A stretch of 64,000 nt of DNA, taken from contig CAMAXZ010000021.1 of NCBI GenBank assembly GCA_945862325.1, positions 1-64,000 on the forward strand. The letters are read 5' to 3'. The DNA is from Klebsiella pneumoniae (GTDB taxonomy: Bacteria > Myxococcota_A > UBA796 > SXON01). Below, one piece after another: positions 24,197 to 33,331 of the stretch. Numbering within the stretch: the stretch's first letter is position 1; each line of letters begins with the position of its first letter. Made by a program: the position numbers and the translations under genes. The notes under the pieces were generated by a model. That model made no database searches, was not told the DNA's origin, and saw only the letters and a program-made list of their open reading frames with translations.

Positions 24197-26176
24197 TCAG
24201 GGGCGGAAGCGCGCGATGACCGCGTTGAGCTCCGCGCCGCTGATGGGCTTGCTCACGTACGCGTTCATCCCGACCGCGAGACACTGCGCTTCGACGCCAC
24301 GCATGGCGTTGGCGGTCATCGCGACGATAGGCACGTTGGCGTCCAGGCACCCGGTGCTCGGGTCGCGGATCGCGCGCGTGGCTTCGAACCCGTCCATGAT
24401 GGGCATGGTGCAGTCCATCAAGACCACGTCGAACCTCCGCTGTCGAAGCGTGGCGATCGCGGCGGCGCCGTCCTCCGCCACCACCACACGGTGACCGGCG
24501 CGGTTGAGGACCGCGACCGTATACTTCAGGTTCGTTCCGTTGTCTTCGACCACGAGCACGTCCGCGGGGCGGACGGGCGCCGGGGGCGGCTCGGTCGGGC
24601 TCGCCGGTCGCGCGCGGAGCCGGCCCACCACCGGCACTTCGAACCAGAACAGTGAACCCGGCGTTTGCCGGGTGTAACCAATGGCGCCACCCATCGCGTC
24701 GACAAGGCGCTTGGAGATCGCGAGCCCGAGGCCGGTACCCCCGAAGCGCCGCCGGGTCGACCCGTCCGCCTGGGAGAACGGTTGGAACAAAAGCGCCTCG
24801 TGGGCGCCGGGCACCCCCACCCCGGTGTCCCTGACCTCGAAGCGCAGGATCGGGGTGCCGTCGTCTTCGCCGGCGCGCAGGCGGACCGTCACGCCGCCGG
24901 CTTCGGTGAACTTCTCGGCGTTGGAGACGAGGTTGAGGAGCACCTGACGGATCCGGCTCGGCGCGCCTTCCACGTGGAGCGGCACGTCGGGGTCGACGCG
25001 GCACGAGAGCTCCAGCCCGCGCGCCCGGGCGCGCACGCCGACCAGGCCGACGACCTCGTCGAGCAGGACGGCCGGGGCGAAGTCGGCCCGTGCAATCTCG
25101 AGCTTTCCAGCCTCGATCTTGGAGAAGTCGAGGATGTCGTTGATCACCGTGAGGAGGCTGTCGGTCGCGGTCCGAATCGTGGCGACGTAGTCGGACTGCT
25201 CCGGCGCGAGCGGCGTGCCCTCGAGGAGCTCCAACATGCCGAGCACGCCGTTCATCGGCGTACGGATCTCGTGGCTCATGTTCGCGAGGAACTGGCTCTT
25301 CGCCTGGTTCGCGGCCTCCGCCTGGCCCGCCGCGCGATCGGCCGCTTCGCGCGCGCGCACGAGCGCGTCTTCGGCCGCCTTGCGGGCGGTGATGTCTTGG
25401 AAGGCGCCGAGCATGCGAAGCGGCCGACCGTCCTCCGCGCGTTCGACGACCCTCCCGCGGTCTTCCACCCACATGTGGGTCCCGTCCGCACGCAACATGC
25501 GGTGGGTGCTGAAGTACGACTCCGCTTCGCCCCGCAGGTGGCGGTCGATGGCGTCGGACACCGCGGGGGCGTCGTCGGGGTGCAGGAGCGCGGTGAACCG
25601 CTCGAGGTGGGTCACGAGCCCTGGGGCCACCGGCAGGCCCAAGGCCTCGAACCAGCGGGTGTTGTGCGTGAGGCGCCCGCTGACGATGTCCCAATCCCAG
25701 ACGCCTTCACCCGTGACGTCCAGCACGTAGCTGAGCCGCCGCTCGCTCCGCTCGGCGCGCAGCTGCGCCTCCCGCACGTCGGTCACGTCGTTGGCGATGA
25801 CGAGAATGCGCCTGCCACCGGAGTCGTCGACGAGGGGCTTCTTGATCGACTGGTAGTAGCGGACCTCGCCCGTGGCGACGTCCGTCGACTCCTCCAGCAC
25901 CACCTGGGTGACGCCGCCCATCATGATCGCGCGGACGTTCTCCTTGAAGAACTCCACCTGCTCCGCGTTGGGGTTGAACGCGCCGTCGTCCTTGCCGACG
26001 AGGTCCTCGACCGTGGTGCCGTACAGCTCCGCGAGGCGCCGGTTCCCGAAGAGGAACCGGCCATCCCAGTCCTTCATCAGGATGATGTTCGGGTTCTCGT
26101 CGATGACGGTGCGCATGAGCGCGCGCTGCTCGTCCAGGGCGCGGCGCACCGCCTCGTGATCCGATTCCGTGGACAT
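24197..26176 (-). CDS. Hybrid sensor histidine kinase (PAS-PAS-HisKA-HATPase-REC)
   Basis: This 659-residue protein has two PAS/PAC domains (about residues 20-140 and 145-265), a HisKA domain with phospho-acceptor His302 in ANMSHEIRTP, an HATPase domain (NLVSNAEKFTE, RDTGVGVP, GGTGLGLAISKRL) and a C-terminal receiver with Asp588 in VVLMDCTMP. No membrane segment is visible, so it senses in the cytoplasm. No output gene is adjacent; phosphotransfer to a distant partner is likely. A TACTAT box lies 6 bases before the ATG. Confidence 0.96.
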   Translation of the reverse strand: MSTESDHEAVRRALDEQRALMRTVIDENPNIILMKDWDGRFLFGNRRLAELYGTTVEDLVGKDDGAFNPNAEQVEFFKENVRAIMMGGVTQVVLEESTDVATGEVRYYQSIKKPLVDDSGGRRILVIANDVTDVREAQLRAERSERRLSYVLDVTGEGVWDWDIVSGRLTHNTRWFEALGLPVAPGLVTHLERFTALLHPDDAPAVSDAIDRHLRGEAESYFSTHRMLRADGTHMWVEDRGRVVERAEDGRPLRMLGAFQDITARKAAEDALVRAREAADRAAGQAEAANQAKSQFLANMSHEIRTPMNGVLGMLELLEGTPLAPEQSDYVATIRTATDSLLTVINDILDFSKIEAGKLEIARADFAPAVLLDEVVGLVGVRARARGLELSCRVDPDVPLHVEGAPSRIRQVLLNLVSNAEKFTEAGGVTVRLRAGEDDGTPILRFEVRDTGVGVPGAHEALLFQPFSQADGSTRRRFGGTGLGLAISKRLVDAMGGAIGYTRQTPGSLFWFEVPVVGRLRARPASPTEPPPAPVRPADVLVVEDNGTNLKYTVAVLNRAGHRVVVAEDGAAAIATLRQRRFDVVLMDCTMPIMDGFEATRAIRDPSTGCLDANVPIVAMTANAMRGVEAQCLAVGMNAYVSKPISGAELNAVIARFRP

Positions 26177-26182
26177 GTGGCG

Positions 26183-26188
26183 ATAGTA
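26183..26188 (-). promoter_or_regulatory. -10-like box TACTAT, leaderless arrangement
   Basis: On the minus strand TACTAT is followed by CGCCAC and the ATG of the hybrid kinase at 26176. It lies in the 25-bp gap after the aconitase-family gene. Confidence 0.45.
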
Positions 26189-26201
26189 TCCGGCCTGCCA
26201 C

Positions 26202-28130
26202 TCAGGAGAGCGCGGGCGCGAGCTCCCGGGGGTCGACCAGGCGCCCGGCGACGGCGCACGCCGCGGCGACGGCCGGGCTGACCAGGTACACGGGCCCCGG
26301 GGCGCCCATCCGACGGTCGAAGTTTCGGTTCGTCGTGCTGGCCGTCGTCTCGCCGGGGAGCGGCACGCCCGGCCCGTTGCCGATGCAGCTACCGCAGCCC
26401 GCGGGGCTGACCACCGCGCCGAGCTGGCGGAAGAACGGGAGGATCCCCTCGCGTTCGGCCGCGGCCGCGACGTCGGCGCTCGACGGCGTCACCGTCACGC
26501 GGACGCCCGCGGCGATCGCCCGTCCGCGCAGCACCTCCGCGGCGGCGCGCAGGTCGGCCAGAGACCCGCCGGTGCAGCTCGCGATGACGACGTTGTGGAT
26601 CGGCGTCGCGGCCACGTCCGCGAGGCGCAGGCGGTTTCGCGAGTCCCCCGGCGTGGCGACGGTGAGGGGGACATCCGCGAGGTCGATCCGAATCTCACGC
26701 TCGTAGGTGGCTCCGGGGTCGGCGTGCACGAGCTGGTCCGTGACGTCGACGCCGCGTCGCTCGCGGAGGAAGTCGACGATCGGCGCGCAGGGCTCAACCA
26801 CGCCGGTCATCAGGCCGCCCTCGACCGTCATGTTCGTGAGGACGCTGAGCTCGTCCACATTCCAGTGATCGAGGGCTTCGCCGCCGATCTGGATGACACA
26901 TGTGTCGGTGGGGCTGGTTCGCCACTGCTCTTCGCGGAAGTACGGATCGCCGATGAGGTGAAGGATGAGGTCCTTTGGGGACACGCCGCCTTCAGGGCGC
27001 CCCACGACCTCGACGCGGACCACTTTCGGCACCGTGACCGGGATGAGCCCCGTGCGGAACGCGAAGGCCATCGCCGTGCTCCCCACGCCGAACGCGAAGG
27101 TGTTGAGCACGCCCGCCGTGGGCGTGTGGGAGTCGGTGAGCACGACGATCGTGCCGGGAAGCGCGTAATCCTCGACGACGATGCGGTGGCACACGCCCGC
27201 CTTGAACGGGCGCCCCGGCCCGTGAAGGCGGATCCCGTCGCGCTCGCAGGCGTCCACCATCTCGCGGGTGAGCTGGCGCGCCGGCTCGAGCCGTGCACGC
27301 TTGACCGCGGCGGGCACGGTGGGCTCGTCGATGAGGACGAAGTGGTCTTCGAAGGCCGCGATCAGGTCTGGATCGCGCATCGGCGCGTCGCCGAAGGCCT
27401 CGCGGTACGCGCTCACCACCATCCCGGCGGTGTACTCGTGCACCCCGCGGAACCCGGCCCGGCAGAGCACCTGGTCGCCCGGGCGCACGTCGGCGGTGCC
27501 GTACGACTCGGTGCCCACCCAGGTCTGGCGCGCGATGATCTTCTCCACGGCGTTGAGCGGACGTGCCGGCCGGTCCGTCGGCCACGTCGGCTCCACTCGC
27601 CCGTCGAGCAGCGCCTGCCCGTAGGCGAGCAGGCCACCGCGCTCGGCGACCGCGCGGAAGAATTCCGGCAGGACCTCGAAGAACCCCCGCGTGTCGATCT
27701 CCTCGCCGCGCTCCAGCTGGTCGAGAACCGTGAAGTCCGTGGTGAACGGCATGCCGCCGTACACCATGTTCTCCTGGAAGATCCTCTGAAATGAGCGTGC
27801 CACGATCAACTCGATGCCCGCGCCCTGGTGCGCCACGACCGCGACCTCGCGGCTCGACCCGCTGCCGTAGGCGTCGCCCGCCACCACGACCTGGAACCCG
27901 CCGCTGCGCACCGAGTCCTTCTGGACCACGTCCTTGAAGTTCTCGAGGAACCACGGGCCGAGCACCTCGCCCGTGTACCCGAGGGTGCAGGCGGCCCCGC
28001 TGATGATGAGGTCGGTGTTGACGCCATAATGCAGGGGCTGCCCCGCCCAGGCCAGATCGTCCCCCGCGAGCTGGGCCTGCAGGAGGGCGGCGTCGTCGGT
28101 CAGGTAGAGGAAACGGCCGGTCTTCTTCAT
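26202..28130 (-). CDS. Aconitase/isopropylmalate dehydratase-family enzyme with N-terminal swivel domain
   Basis: This 642-residue protein begins with the swivel (LeuD-type) domain, marked by AGDAYGSGSSREVA (84-97), followed by the catalytic (LeuC-type) part: TDSHTPTAG (332-340), FGVGSTAMAFAF, and the three cluster-binding Cys at 519 (ASCTGG), 579 and 582 (GCGSCIGNGPG). It should carry a [4Fe-4S] cluster and dehydrate/hydrate a tricarboxylate or substituted malate. The domain order is the reverse of ordinary aconitase A and of a LeuC-LeuD fusion. No leucine or citrate-cycle genes are nearby, so the substrate is unknown. Confidence 0.88.
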   Translation of the reverse strand: MKKTGRFLYLTDDAALLQAQLAGDDLAWAGQPLHYGVNTDLIISGAACTLGYTGEVLGPWFLENFKDVVQKDSVRSGGFQVVVAGDAYGSGSSREVAVVAHQGAGIELIVARSFQRIFQENMVYGGMPFTTDFTVLDQLERGEEIDTRGFFEVLPEFFRAVAERGGLLAYGQALLDGRVEPTWPTDRPARPLNAVEKIIARQTWVGTESYGTADVRPGDQVLCRAGFRGVHEYTAGMVVSAYREAFGDAPMRDPDLIAAFEDHFVLIDEPTVPAAVKRARLEPARQLTREMVDACERDGIRLHGPGRPFKAGVCHRIVVEDYALPGTIVVLTDSHTPTAGVLNTFAFGVGSTAMAFAFRTGLIPVTVPKVVRVEVVGRPEGGVSPKDLILHLIGDPYFREEQWRTSPTDTCVIQIGGEALDHWNVDELSVLTNMTVEGGLMTGVVEPCAPIVDFLRERRGVDVTDQLVHADPGATYEREIRIDLADVPLTVATPGDSRNRLRLADVAATPIHNVVIASCTGGSLADLRAAAEVLRGRAIAAGVRVTVTPSSADVAAAAEREGILPFFRQLGAVVSPAGCGSCIGNGPGVPLPGETTASTTNRNFDRRMGAPGPVYLVSPAVAAACAVAGRLVDPRELAPALS

Positions 28131-28196
28131 GGCCGAGCCATTATCGCGACGCTACGAGGGGGGCATGTGGCGGCCCTCGGCGCCCTCGGAGCCGGC

Positions 28197-28889
28197 GTGC
28201 CGACCATCCTCCTCGCCGACGACGACCCGAACCTCCGCGAGGTCGTGCGCTACGCCCTCAGCCGCGCCGGGTTCGTGGTGCGCGAGGTGGCGGACGGCGC
28301 GTCGGCGGTGCGGGAAACCCTCGCGGATCCACCGGATCTGGTCGTGCTCGACGTGGTGATGCCCGAGCTCGACGGCCTCGAAGCGTGTCGACGCATCCGC
28401 GCGGCGTCTCGCGTGCCCATCGTGTTCCTGAGCTCGCGCGACGAAGAGTTCGACCGGGTGCTCGGACTCGAGCTCGGTGGGGACGACTACGTCACCAAGC
28501 CGTTCTCGCCGCGCGAGCTCGTGGCGCGGGTGCGCACGGTGCTGCGCCGCGCCGCCGCCCCGGCGCCCGCGATCGCCGACGAGGTGGTGCGCGCCGGCCC
28601 GTTGCGCCTCGACGTGGCGGAGCACCGCGCGTGGGTGGGCGCCGAGGGCGACGAGCGGGAGCTCGTGCTGACGGTCACCGAGTTCGCCCTCCTGCGCGTG
28701 CTCGCGCGGCGCCCGGGCCGCGTGTACACCCGCGACGAGCTGGTCGAGCGCGCGTACGGCGAAGGGCACCACATCGCGGACCGCACGATCGACTCCCACG
28801 TCCGGAACATCCGGGCCAAGCTCCGCGCCGCGGGTGGGGACGACATGGTCGAGACCGTGCACGGGTTGGGATGGCGCCTCCGCCGGTGA
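28197..28889 (+). CDS. OmpR/PhoB-family response regulator
   Basis: This 230-residue protein has a receiver domain with phospho-acceptor Asp52 (LVVLDVVMPELDG), acidic pocket ADDD (7-10) and the conserved Lys in YVTKPFSP, followed by a winged-helix DNA-binding domain (LTVTEFALLRVLARRPGRVYTRDELVERAYG, IDSHVRNIRAKL). The chosen GTG has GGAG five bases upstream; another GTG at 28167 is possible. The stop overlaps the start of the adjacent sensor kinase by 4 bases, so the pair forms one two-component system. Confidence 0.95.
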   Translation: MPTILLADDDPNLREVVRYALSRAGFVVREVADGASAVRETLADPPDLVVLDVVMPELDGLEACRRIRAASRVPIVFLSSRDEEFDRVLGLELGGDDYVTKPFSPRELVARVRTVLRRAAAPAPAIADEVVRAGPLRLDVAEHRAWVGAEGDERELVLTVTEFALLRVLARRPGRVYTRDELVERAYGEGHHIADRTIDSHVRNIRAKLRAAGGDDMVETVHGLGWRLRR

Positions 28890-30328
28890 CGCCCCCCCGC
28901 CGCGAGGTCGTGGGCCTGATCCCGGCAGCCCGTCTTCGGACGTGGCTTCTCGTGACACATCTCACGACGCTCGCCCTCCCCGTGGGCGCGCTCGTGGTGA
29001 CCGGCGCGCTCGCGAACGACCTGCGGGTGCAGACGCGGGAGGACCTCGAGCACCAGGGCGCGCTGCTGGCCCTGCACATCGCCGAACGGGCGCGGGGCGG
29101 CCCCGGGTTGCCGTTGGCGCGCTTGAACCTGGGCGAGCTCCTCCGGGCGGCCAAGCGGGCGACCTACTCCGGGGTGCGCGTGGTGGATCGCGACGGGCGC
29201 GTCGTCGCGAGCAGCGGCGACGGCGTGGGCGAGGACGTGTCGGACGATCCGGAGGTCGCGGCGGCCCTCGGCGGCGAGAGCGGCTCGGCGGTGCGGGCGC
29301 GGCCGGACGCGGGGCGGCGACGCACCGTCAGCCTCGCGGGGCCGAGCCGCCACGCCGACGTGCGCGTGTTCGTGGCAACGCCGATCCTCGCGGGGTCGGA
29401 CGTCGTCGGGGCGGTGCTGCTCTCGCGGACCCCGCGCGAAGAGGTCCAGGCGTTCTTCCAGATGGCACCTCGGCTGGGCGTCGGCGTCGGCGCGGCGCTG
29501 GCGCTGACCGCCGGGCTCGCGGTCGCCGCGGCCGGGATCCTGTCGCGCTCCTTGCAGGCCCTCGCGCGCGCCTCGGACGGCATCGCCCGGGCGAGCCCCG
29601 CCGCCCTCGAAGAGCTGGCGCGCGCGCGAAGGTCCCATGTCATCGAGGCGAGGGAGCTCGCCACGGCGATCGGCGCGATGCGCGACCGCCTCGTCTCCCG
29701 CCTCCGATACATCTCGGAGTTCGCAGGGAATGTGTCGCACGAGTTCAAGACCCCCGTCGCGGCCCTGCGCGGCACCGTCGAGCTGCTGCGCGACGACGAC
29801 GACATGCCGACGGAGCAGCGGGTGCGGTTCCTCGAGAACGCCCTGTCCGACCTCGATCGTCTGAACCGGATGGTGGGCGGCCTGCTGTCCCTCGCCCGCG
29901 CGGAGGAGGGCGGGGAGCGCGCCCCGGTGGATCTCGCGGAGCTCGCGGCGCGGGCCTGTCGGGGCGACACGGTCGAGCCGCGTGGAGTGTCGGCGCCGGT
30001 CGAGGGCGACGCCGGGCAGCTCCTCGCGGCCCTCGGCAACCTCGTGGACAACGCCCGGCGGCACGGCGGCCCGCGCGTCGAGGTGACCACATGGGCCGCC
30101 GACGGGCGCGTGGGGGTCGACGTGGTGGACGACGGGCCGGGCATCTCGCCGGCGAACCTTCCCCGCGTGTTCGACCGGTTCTTCACCACCGCGCGCGGCG
30201 CCGGAGGGACGGGCCTCGGGCTCGCGCTCACCCGCGCGGTGGCCCTGGCGCACGGCGGGAACGTCGACGTCGAGAGCGCGCCGGGTCGGACGCGGTTCCG
30301 TCTGTGGCTCCCCGCGCGACCGGATTAG
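28886..30328 (+). CDS. Sensor histidine kinase, membrane-bound
   Basis: This 480-residue protein has two membrane segments (about residues 19-45 and 196-220) flanking an extracytoplasmic sensor domain, then a HAMP-like linker, HisKA with His285 in GNVSHEFKTPVAAL, and HATPase motifs (LVDNARRHG, DDGPGIS, GGTGLGLALTRAVALAHGG). The domain layout resembles ChvG/CreC-type kinases. The GTG at 28886 overlaps the response-regulator stop (GTGA); an ATG at 28871 would add five residues. It phosphorylates the upstream regulator; the signal is unknown. Confidence 0.94.
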   Translation: MTPPRREVVGLIPAARLRTWLLVTHLTTLALPVGALVVTGALANDLRVQTREDLEHQGALLALHIAERARGGPGLPLARLNLGELLRAAKRATYSGVRVVDRDGRVVASSGDGVGEDVSDDPEVAAALGGESGSAVRARPDAGRRRTVSLAGPSRHADVRVFVATPILAGSDVVGAVLLSRTPREEVQAFFQMAPRLGVGVGAALALTAGLAVAAAGILSRSLQALARASDGIARASPAALEELARARRSHVIEARELATAIGAMRDRLVSRLRYISEFAGNVSHEFKTPVAALRGTVELLRDDDDMPTEQRVRFLENALSDLDRLNRMVGGLLSLARAEEGGERAPVDLAELAARACRGDTVEPRGVSAPVEGDAGQLLAALGNLVDNARRHGGPRVEVTTWAADGRVGVDVVDDGPGISPANLPRVFDRFFTTARGAGGTGLGLALTRAVALAHGGNVDVESAPGRTRFRLWLPARPD

Positions 30329-30338
30329 AGGCGCGGCG

Positions 30339-32387
30339 ATGTACCCCATCGTTCATGAAGAGGAGGCCCTCCTCGCGGATGTGTCGTCGCGGCTCCGCCG
30401 GGCCGGTCCGCCCGAGGGCGCCAGCGAAGACGATCTGCTCGAGTCCCTCCGTCGCCTGCAAGACGACATGCGTGGCGCCAAGACCGAGGACAAAGCGGCG
30501 CTCGAACAACAGTATGACCAGCAGCTCCGTCTGCTCGAGCAGATCCGCAAGGGCCGGCCGGAGGGCGCCGTCGACCCGGAGTCGCCGTACTTCGGCCGGG
30601 TCGTGCTCGAGCAGGACGGCCGGGTGAGCGACGTGTTGCTTGGTCGTGCGACGTGTGTCGAGGCCGGGCTCCGCATCGTCGACTGGAGACACGCGCCGGT
30701 GGCGCGCGTGTATTACCGGTATCAGGAGGGCGACGTCTACGAGGAGGACATCGGCCCCCGCACGGTCGAGGGCAAGGTGCGCCTGCGTCGCACCTTGACG
30801 ATCCAGCGCGCCCGGCTCGATCGCATCGACGCGCCGCAGGGGGTGTACGTGCGTGGGCCCGAAGGCTGGCGTGAGGCGCAGCGGTCCGCGCCACGGCTCG
30901 CCACCGGCGCCGGGGCGGTGCGCCGCGACGCGGCGTCGGCATCGACGGCGCGCCTTGGCGGAAGTGGACGTTCACCCGCGATTCGTGCCGACAAGCACCT
31001 GCCGGACATCGCCGCGCTGATCGACCCTTCGCAGTTCGAGCTCGTCAGCAGCCCCGACAGCGGGCCCGTCGTCATCCGCGGGGGCGCCGGCAGCGGCAAG
31101 ACCACCGTCGCCCTGCACCGGATCGCGTGGCTCAACTACGCGAACCCCTCTCGGTTCTCCGCCCACAAGATGCTCGTGGTCGTCTGGGGGCGCGCGCTCC
31201 GCGACTACGTGAGCCGCGTGTTGCCGAACCTCGGCGTGGCGGGCGTGCCCGTCGTCACGTGGTCGGATTGGTCCCGCAAGTTGGTCGAGCGCCACTTTCC
31301 GTCGCTCCCCGGCCACAAGGAGGCGAACACCCCCGCCGTGGTGACCCGCTTCAAGCTCCACCCGTCGCTGCCCAAGCAGCTCGAGCAACGGGTGAAGGCG
31401 CGGGCCGGGGGCGCCTCCGGAGAGGTCGCGCTCGAGGACTGGCGCCTGCTCGTGTCGGACCGGCGCGTGATGGAGGCCTGCGGCGAATTCTCCGCCACGG
31501 AGGTGGAGACCATCGCACAGTGGGCGCGGCGTCAGCTCGACGAGCTGGCGCGCGCGCGCGAAGAGCGGGACCGGTCCGCGCAGCCCTGGCTGGACGAAGA
31601 GGACGACGCGATCCTGCTCCGCGCCTGGCAGCTCCGGGTCGGGGAGCTTCGGAGCAAGGCCGGCCCGGTCCGATACAGCCACGTCGCGGTCGACGAGGTC
31701 CAGGACTTCTCCCCGATGGAGATCGCGGTGCTGCTCGGCGCGTGTGACGCAAAGAAGTGTGTCACGCTCGCGGGCGACACACAGCAACACATCTCGGGCA
31801 ACTCGGGCTCGCAGACGTGGACGGGCCTGCTCGACGCGATCGGTGTGTCGAATCGCTCTGTTTCGAGCTTGAAGATCAGCTATCGCTCCACGCGGACGAT
31901 CACCGCCTTCTCGCGCAGCCTGCTGGGCGCGCACGCCGAGGACGACGCTCCGCCGCTCGCCGTTCGAGAGGGCGAGCCTGTGGAGATCTACGGGTTCTCC
32001 GACCACGGGGCGTGCGTCGACACCATCGGGCAGGCGCTCCGCGCGCTCTTGCGGGAGGAGCCGCTCGCCAGCGTGGCCGTCATCGCGTCGACAATCGACA
32101 CGGCTCGTGTGTATCACGCTGGCTTCCAGCGGATGGACCTCGCGTCCCTCCGCATCGTGGAAGACCAGGACTTCACGTTCGCGCCCGGCGTCGACGTCGT
32201 GGACGCGTCGCAGGTGAAGGGCCTGGAGTTCGACTACGTGGTGCTCGTCGATGTGTCCGCTACCGCCTACCCGGACCGGCCGTCGTCGCGCCGGCTCCTC
32301 CACGTGGCCGCCACACGCGCCATCCACCAGCTCTGGGTGACGCACGTCGGGCCCGCAAGCCCGCTCCTCCCGGCGGACCAAGGATGA
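30339..32387 (+). CDS. HelD-like superfamily 1 helicase
   Basis: This 682-residue protein has an N-terminal coiled-coil arm (about residues 5-75), a HelD-type region (PYFGRVVLE, IVDWRHAPVARVYYRY) and UvrD-like motor motifs: Walker A GGAGSGKTT (248-256), HVAVDEVQDFSPMEI (about 448-462), LAGDTQQ, SYRSTRTI and a C-terminal VDASQVKGLEFDYVVLVD plus HVAATRA. HelD proteins bind RNA polymerase and use ATP to clear stalled complexes. The stop overlaps the next gene by 4 bases. A UvrD/Rep-type DNA helicase is the alternative. Confidence 0.88.
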   Translation: MYPIVHEEEALLADVSSRLRRAGPPEGASEDDLLESLRRLQDDMRGAKTEDKAALEQQYDQQLRLLEQIRKGRPEGAVDPESPYFGRVVLEQDGRVSDVLLGRATCVEAGLRIVDWRHAPVARVYYRYQEGDVYEEDIGPRTVEGKVRLRRTLTIQRARLDRIDAPQGVYVRGPEGWREAQRSAPRLATGAGAVRRDAASASTARLGGSGRSPAIRADKHLPDIAALIDPSQFELVSSPDSGPVVIRGGAGSGKTTVALHRIAWLNYANPSRFSAHKMLVVVWGRALRDYVSRVLPNLGVAGVPVVTWSDWSRKLVERHFPSLPGHKEANTPAVVTRFKLHPSLPKQLEQRVKARAGGASGEVALEDWRLLVSDRRVMEACGEFSATEVETIAQWARRQLDELARAREERDRSAQPWLDEEDDAILLRAWQLRVGELRSKAGPVRYSHVAVDEVQDFSPMEIAVLLGACDAKKCVTLAGDTQQHISGNSGSQTWTGLLDAIGVSNRSVSSLKISYRSTRTITAFSRSLLGAHAEDDAPPLAVREGEPVEIYGFSDHGACVDTIGQALRALLREEPLASVAVIASTIDTARVYHAGFQRMDLASLRIVEDQDFTFAPGVDVVDASQVKGLEFDYVVLVDVSATAYPDRPSSRRLLHVAATRAIHQLWVTHVGPASPLLPADQG

Positions 32388-33322
32388 ACGACGCGGTCCG
32401 CGCGCGGCTCGTCGACGGCGGCGCCGATCGCCTCGCCGACCTGTTCCTCGATTCCCTCCTCGCCCGGCCCATCCGCGAGCTGCTCGACCTCGAGGCGCTC
32501 GCGCCCCAGGTGGCGTCGGCGCTCCGCGACGCGGCCGACGATCCGCAGGTCGAAGCCTTCTTCCGGGCCCGGCTCATCGACGTGCGGGCGCGTGTGCCGG
32601 CCGGGCCGGTGGCGCTGCCCGACGGGCTGCGTGACGCGCTCGACCAGGGCTTGCGGCGCCCGTACGTGCCCGATCGCGAGCTCCTTGGGAAGATCCTCGA
32701 CCACGACGCGGTCCGGCGCATGTTGGAGGACCTGTTCCGGGAGCTGCTGCTCTCGTTCGTCCGCCGCGTTCGGCCTCCGGTGCCGCCGGTTTCCCTCCCG
32801 GTGTTCGGGCGCCTCGGGCGGCTCGGCGACGGCGTGTTGGGGACCATCGGCCACGAGCTCGAGGCGCAGCTCGAGCAGCGCGCCCGCGAGTTCGCCGATG
32901 TCGGCATCGGCAAGCTCGTGGGCAAGATGGCCGACCTGTTGTGCGACCCGGCGCGCACGGGCGAATACGCCGCGTGGCGCGCGCACACCGCCGACGTCCT
33001 GCTGCGCGCCGACGCCCGGGTGCTCGCCGCCGAGGTCGACAAGCTCGACGTGGAGGCCCTCGTCGCCACGGCCGCGTCGGCGATTCGTGCGCTCGCGCGT
33101 CGCGATGCCTTCGCGGACGAGGTCCGAGGCGCCCTGCGCGCCGTGATCGACGAGGCGGGCGACCGATCCGCGAGGGAGATCCTCGGTGGGATTGAGGCGC
33201 ACGCCTTGGGGGTACTGCGCGGGGTGGCCCGCGCGCGCGCACGGGCGATGGTCGACGAGCCGGCGTTCGTGGCGTGGTGGGACGAGGTGGTCGAGGGGTC
33301 GTACACCCACGATTCGCGTTAG
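32384..33322 (+). CDS. Hypothetical helical protein coupled to the HelD-like gene
   Basis: This 312-residue protein is almost entirely predicted helix (LDSLLARPIRELLDLEALA, FRELLLSFVRRVRPPVPPV, EAQLEQRAREFADVGIGKLVGKMADLL). No membrane segment or motif is recognisable. The ATG overlaps the HelD-like stop codon (ATGA), so it is probably translated with it and may be a partner. It is followed after 9 bases by a DUF4013 membrane protein. Confidence 0.75.
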   Translation: MNDAVRARLVDGGADRLADLFLDSLLARPIRELLDLEALAPQVASALRDAADDPQVEAFFRARLIDVRARVPAGPVALPDGLRDALDQGLRRPYVPDRELLGKILDHDAVRRMLEDLFRELLLSFVRRVRPPVPPVSLPVFGRLGRLGDGVLGTIGHELEAQLEQRAREFADVGIGKLVGKMADLLCDPARTGEYAAWRAHTADVLLRADARVLAAEVDKLDVEALVATAASAIRALARRDAFADEVRGALRAVIDEAGDRSAREILGGIEAHALGVLRGVARARARAMVDEPAFVAWWDEVVEGSYTHDSR

Positions 33323-33331
33323 CCCGACGGC

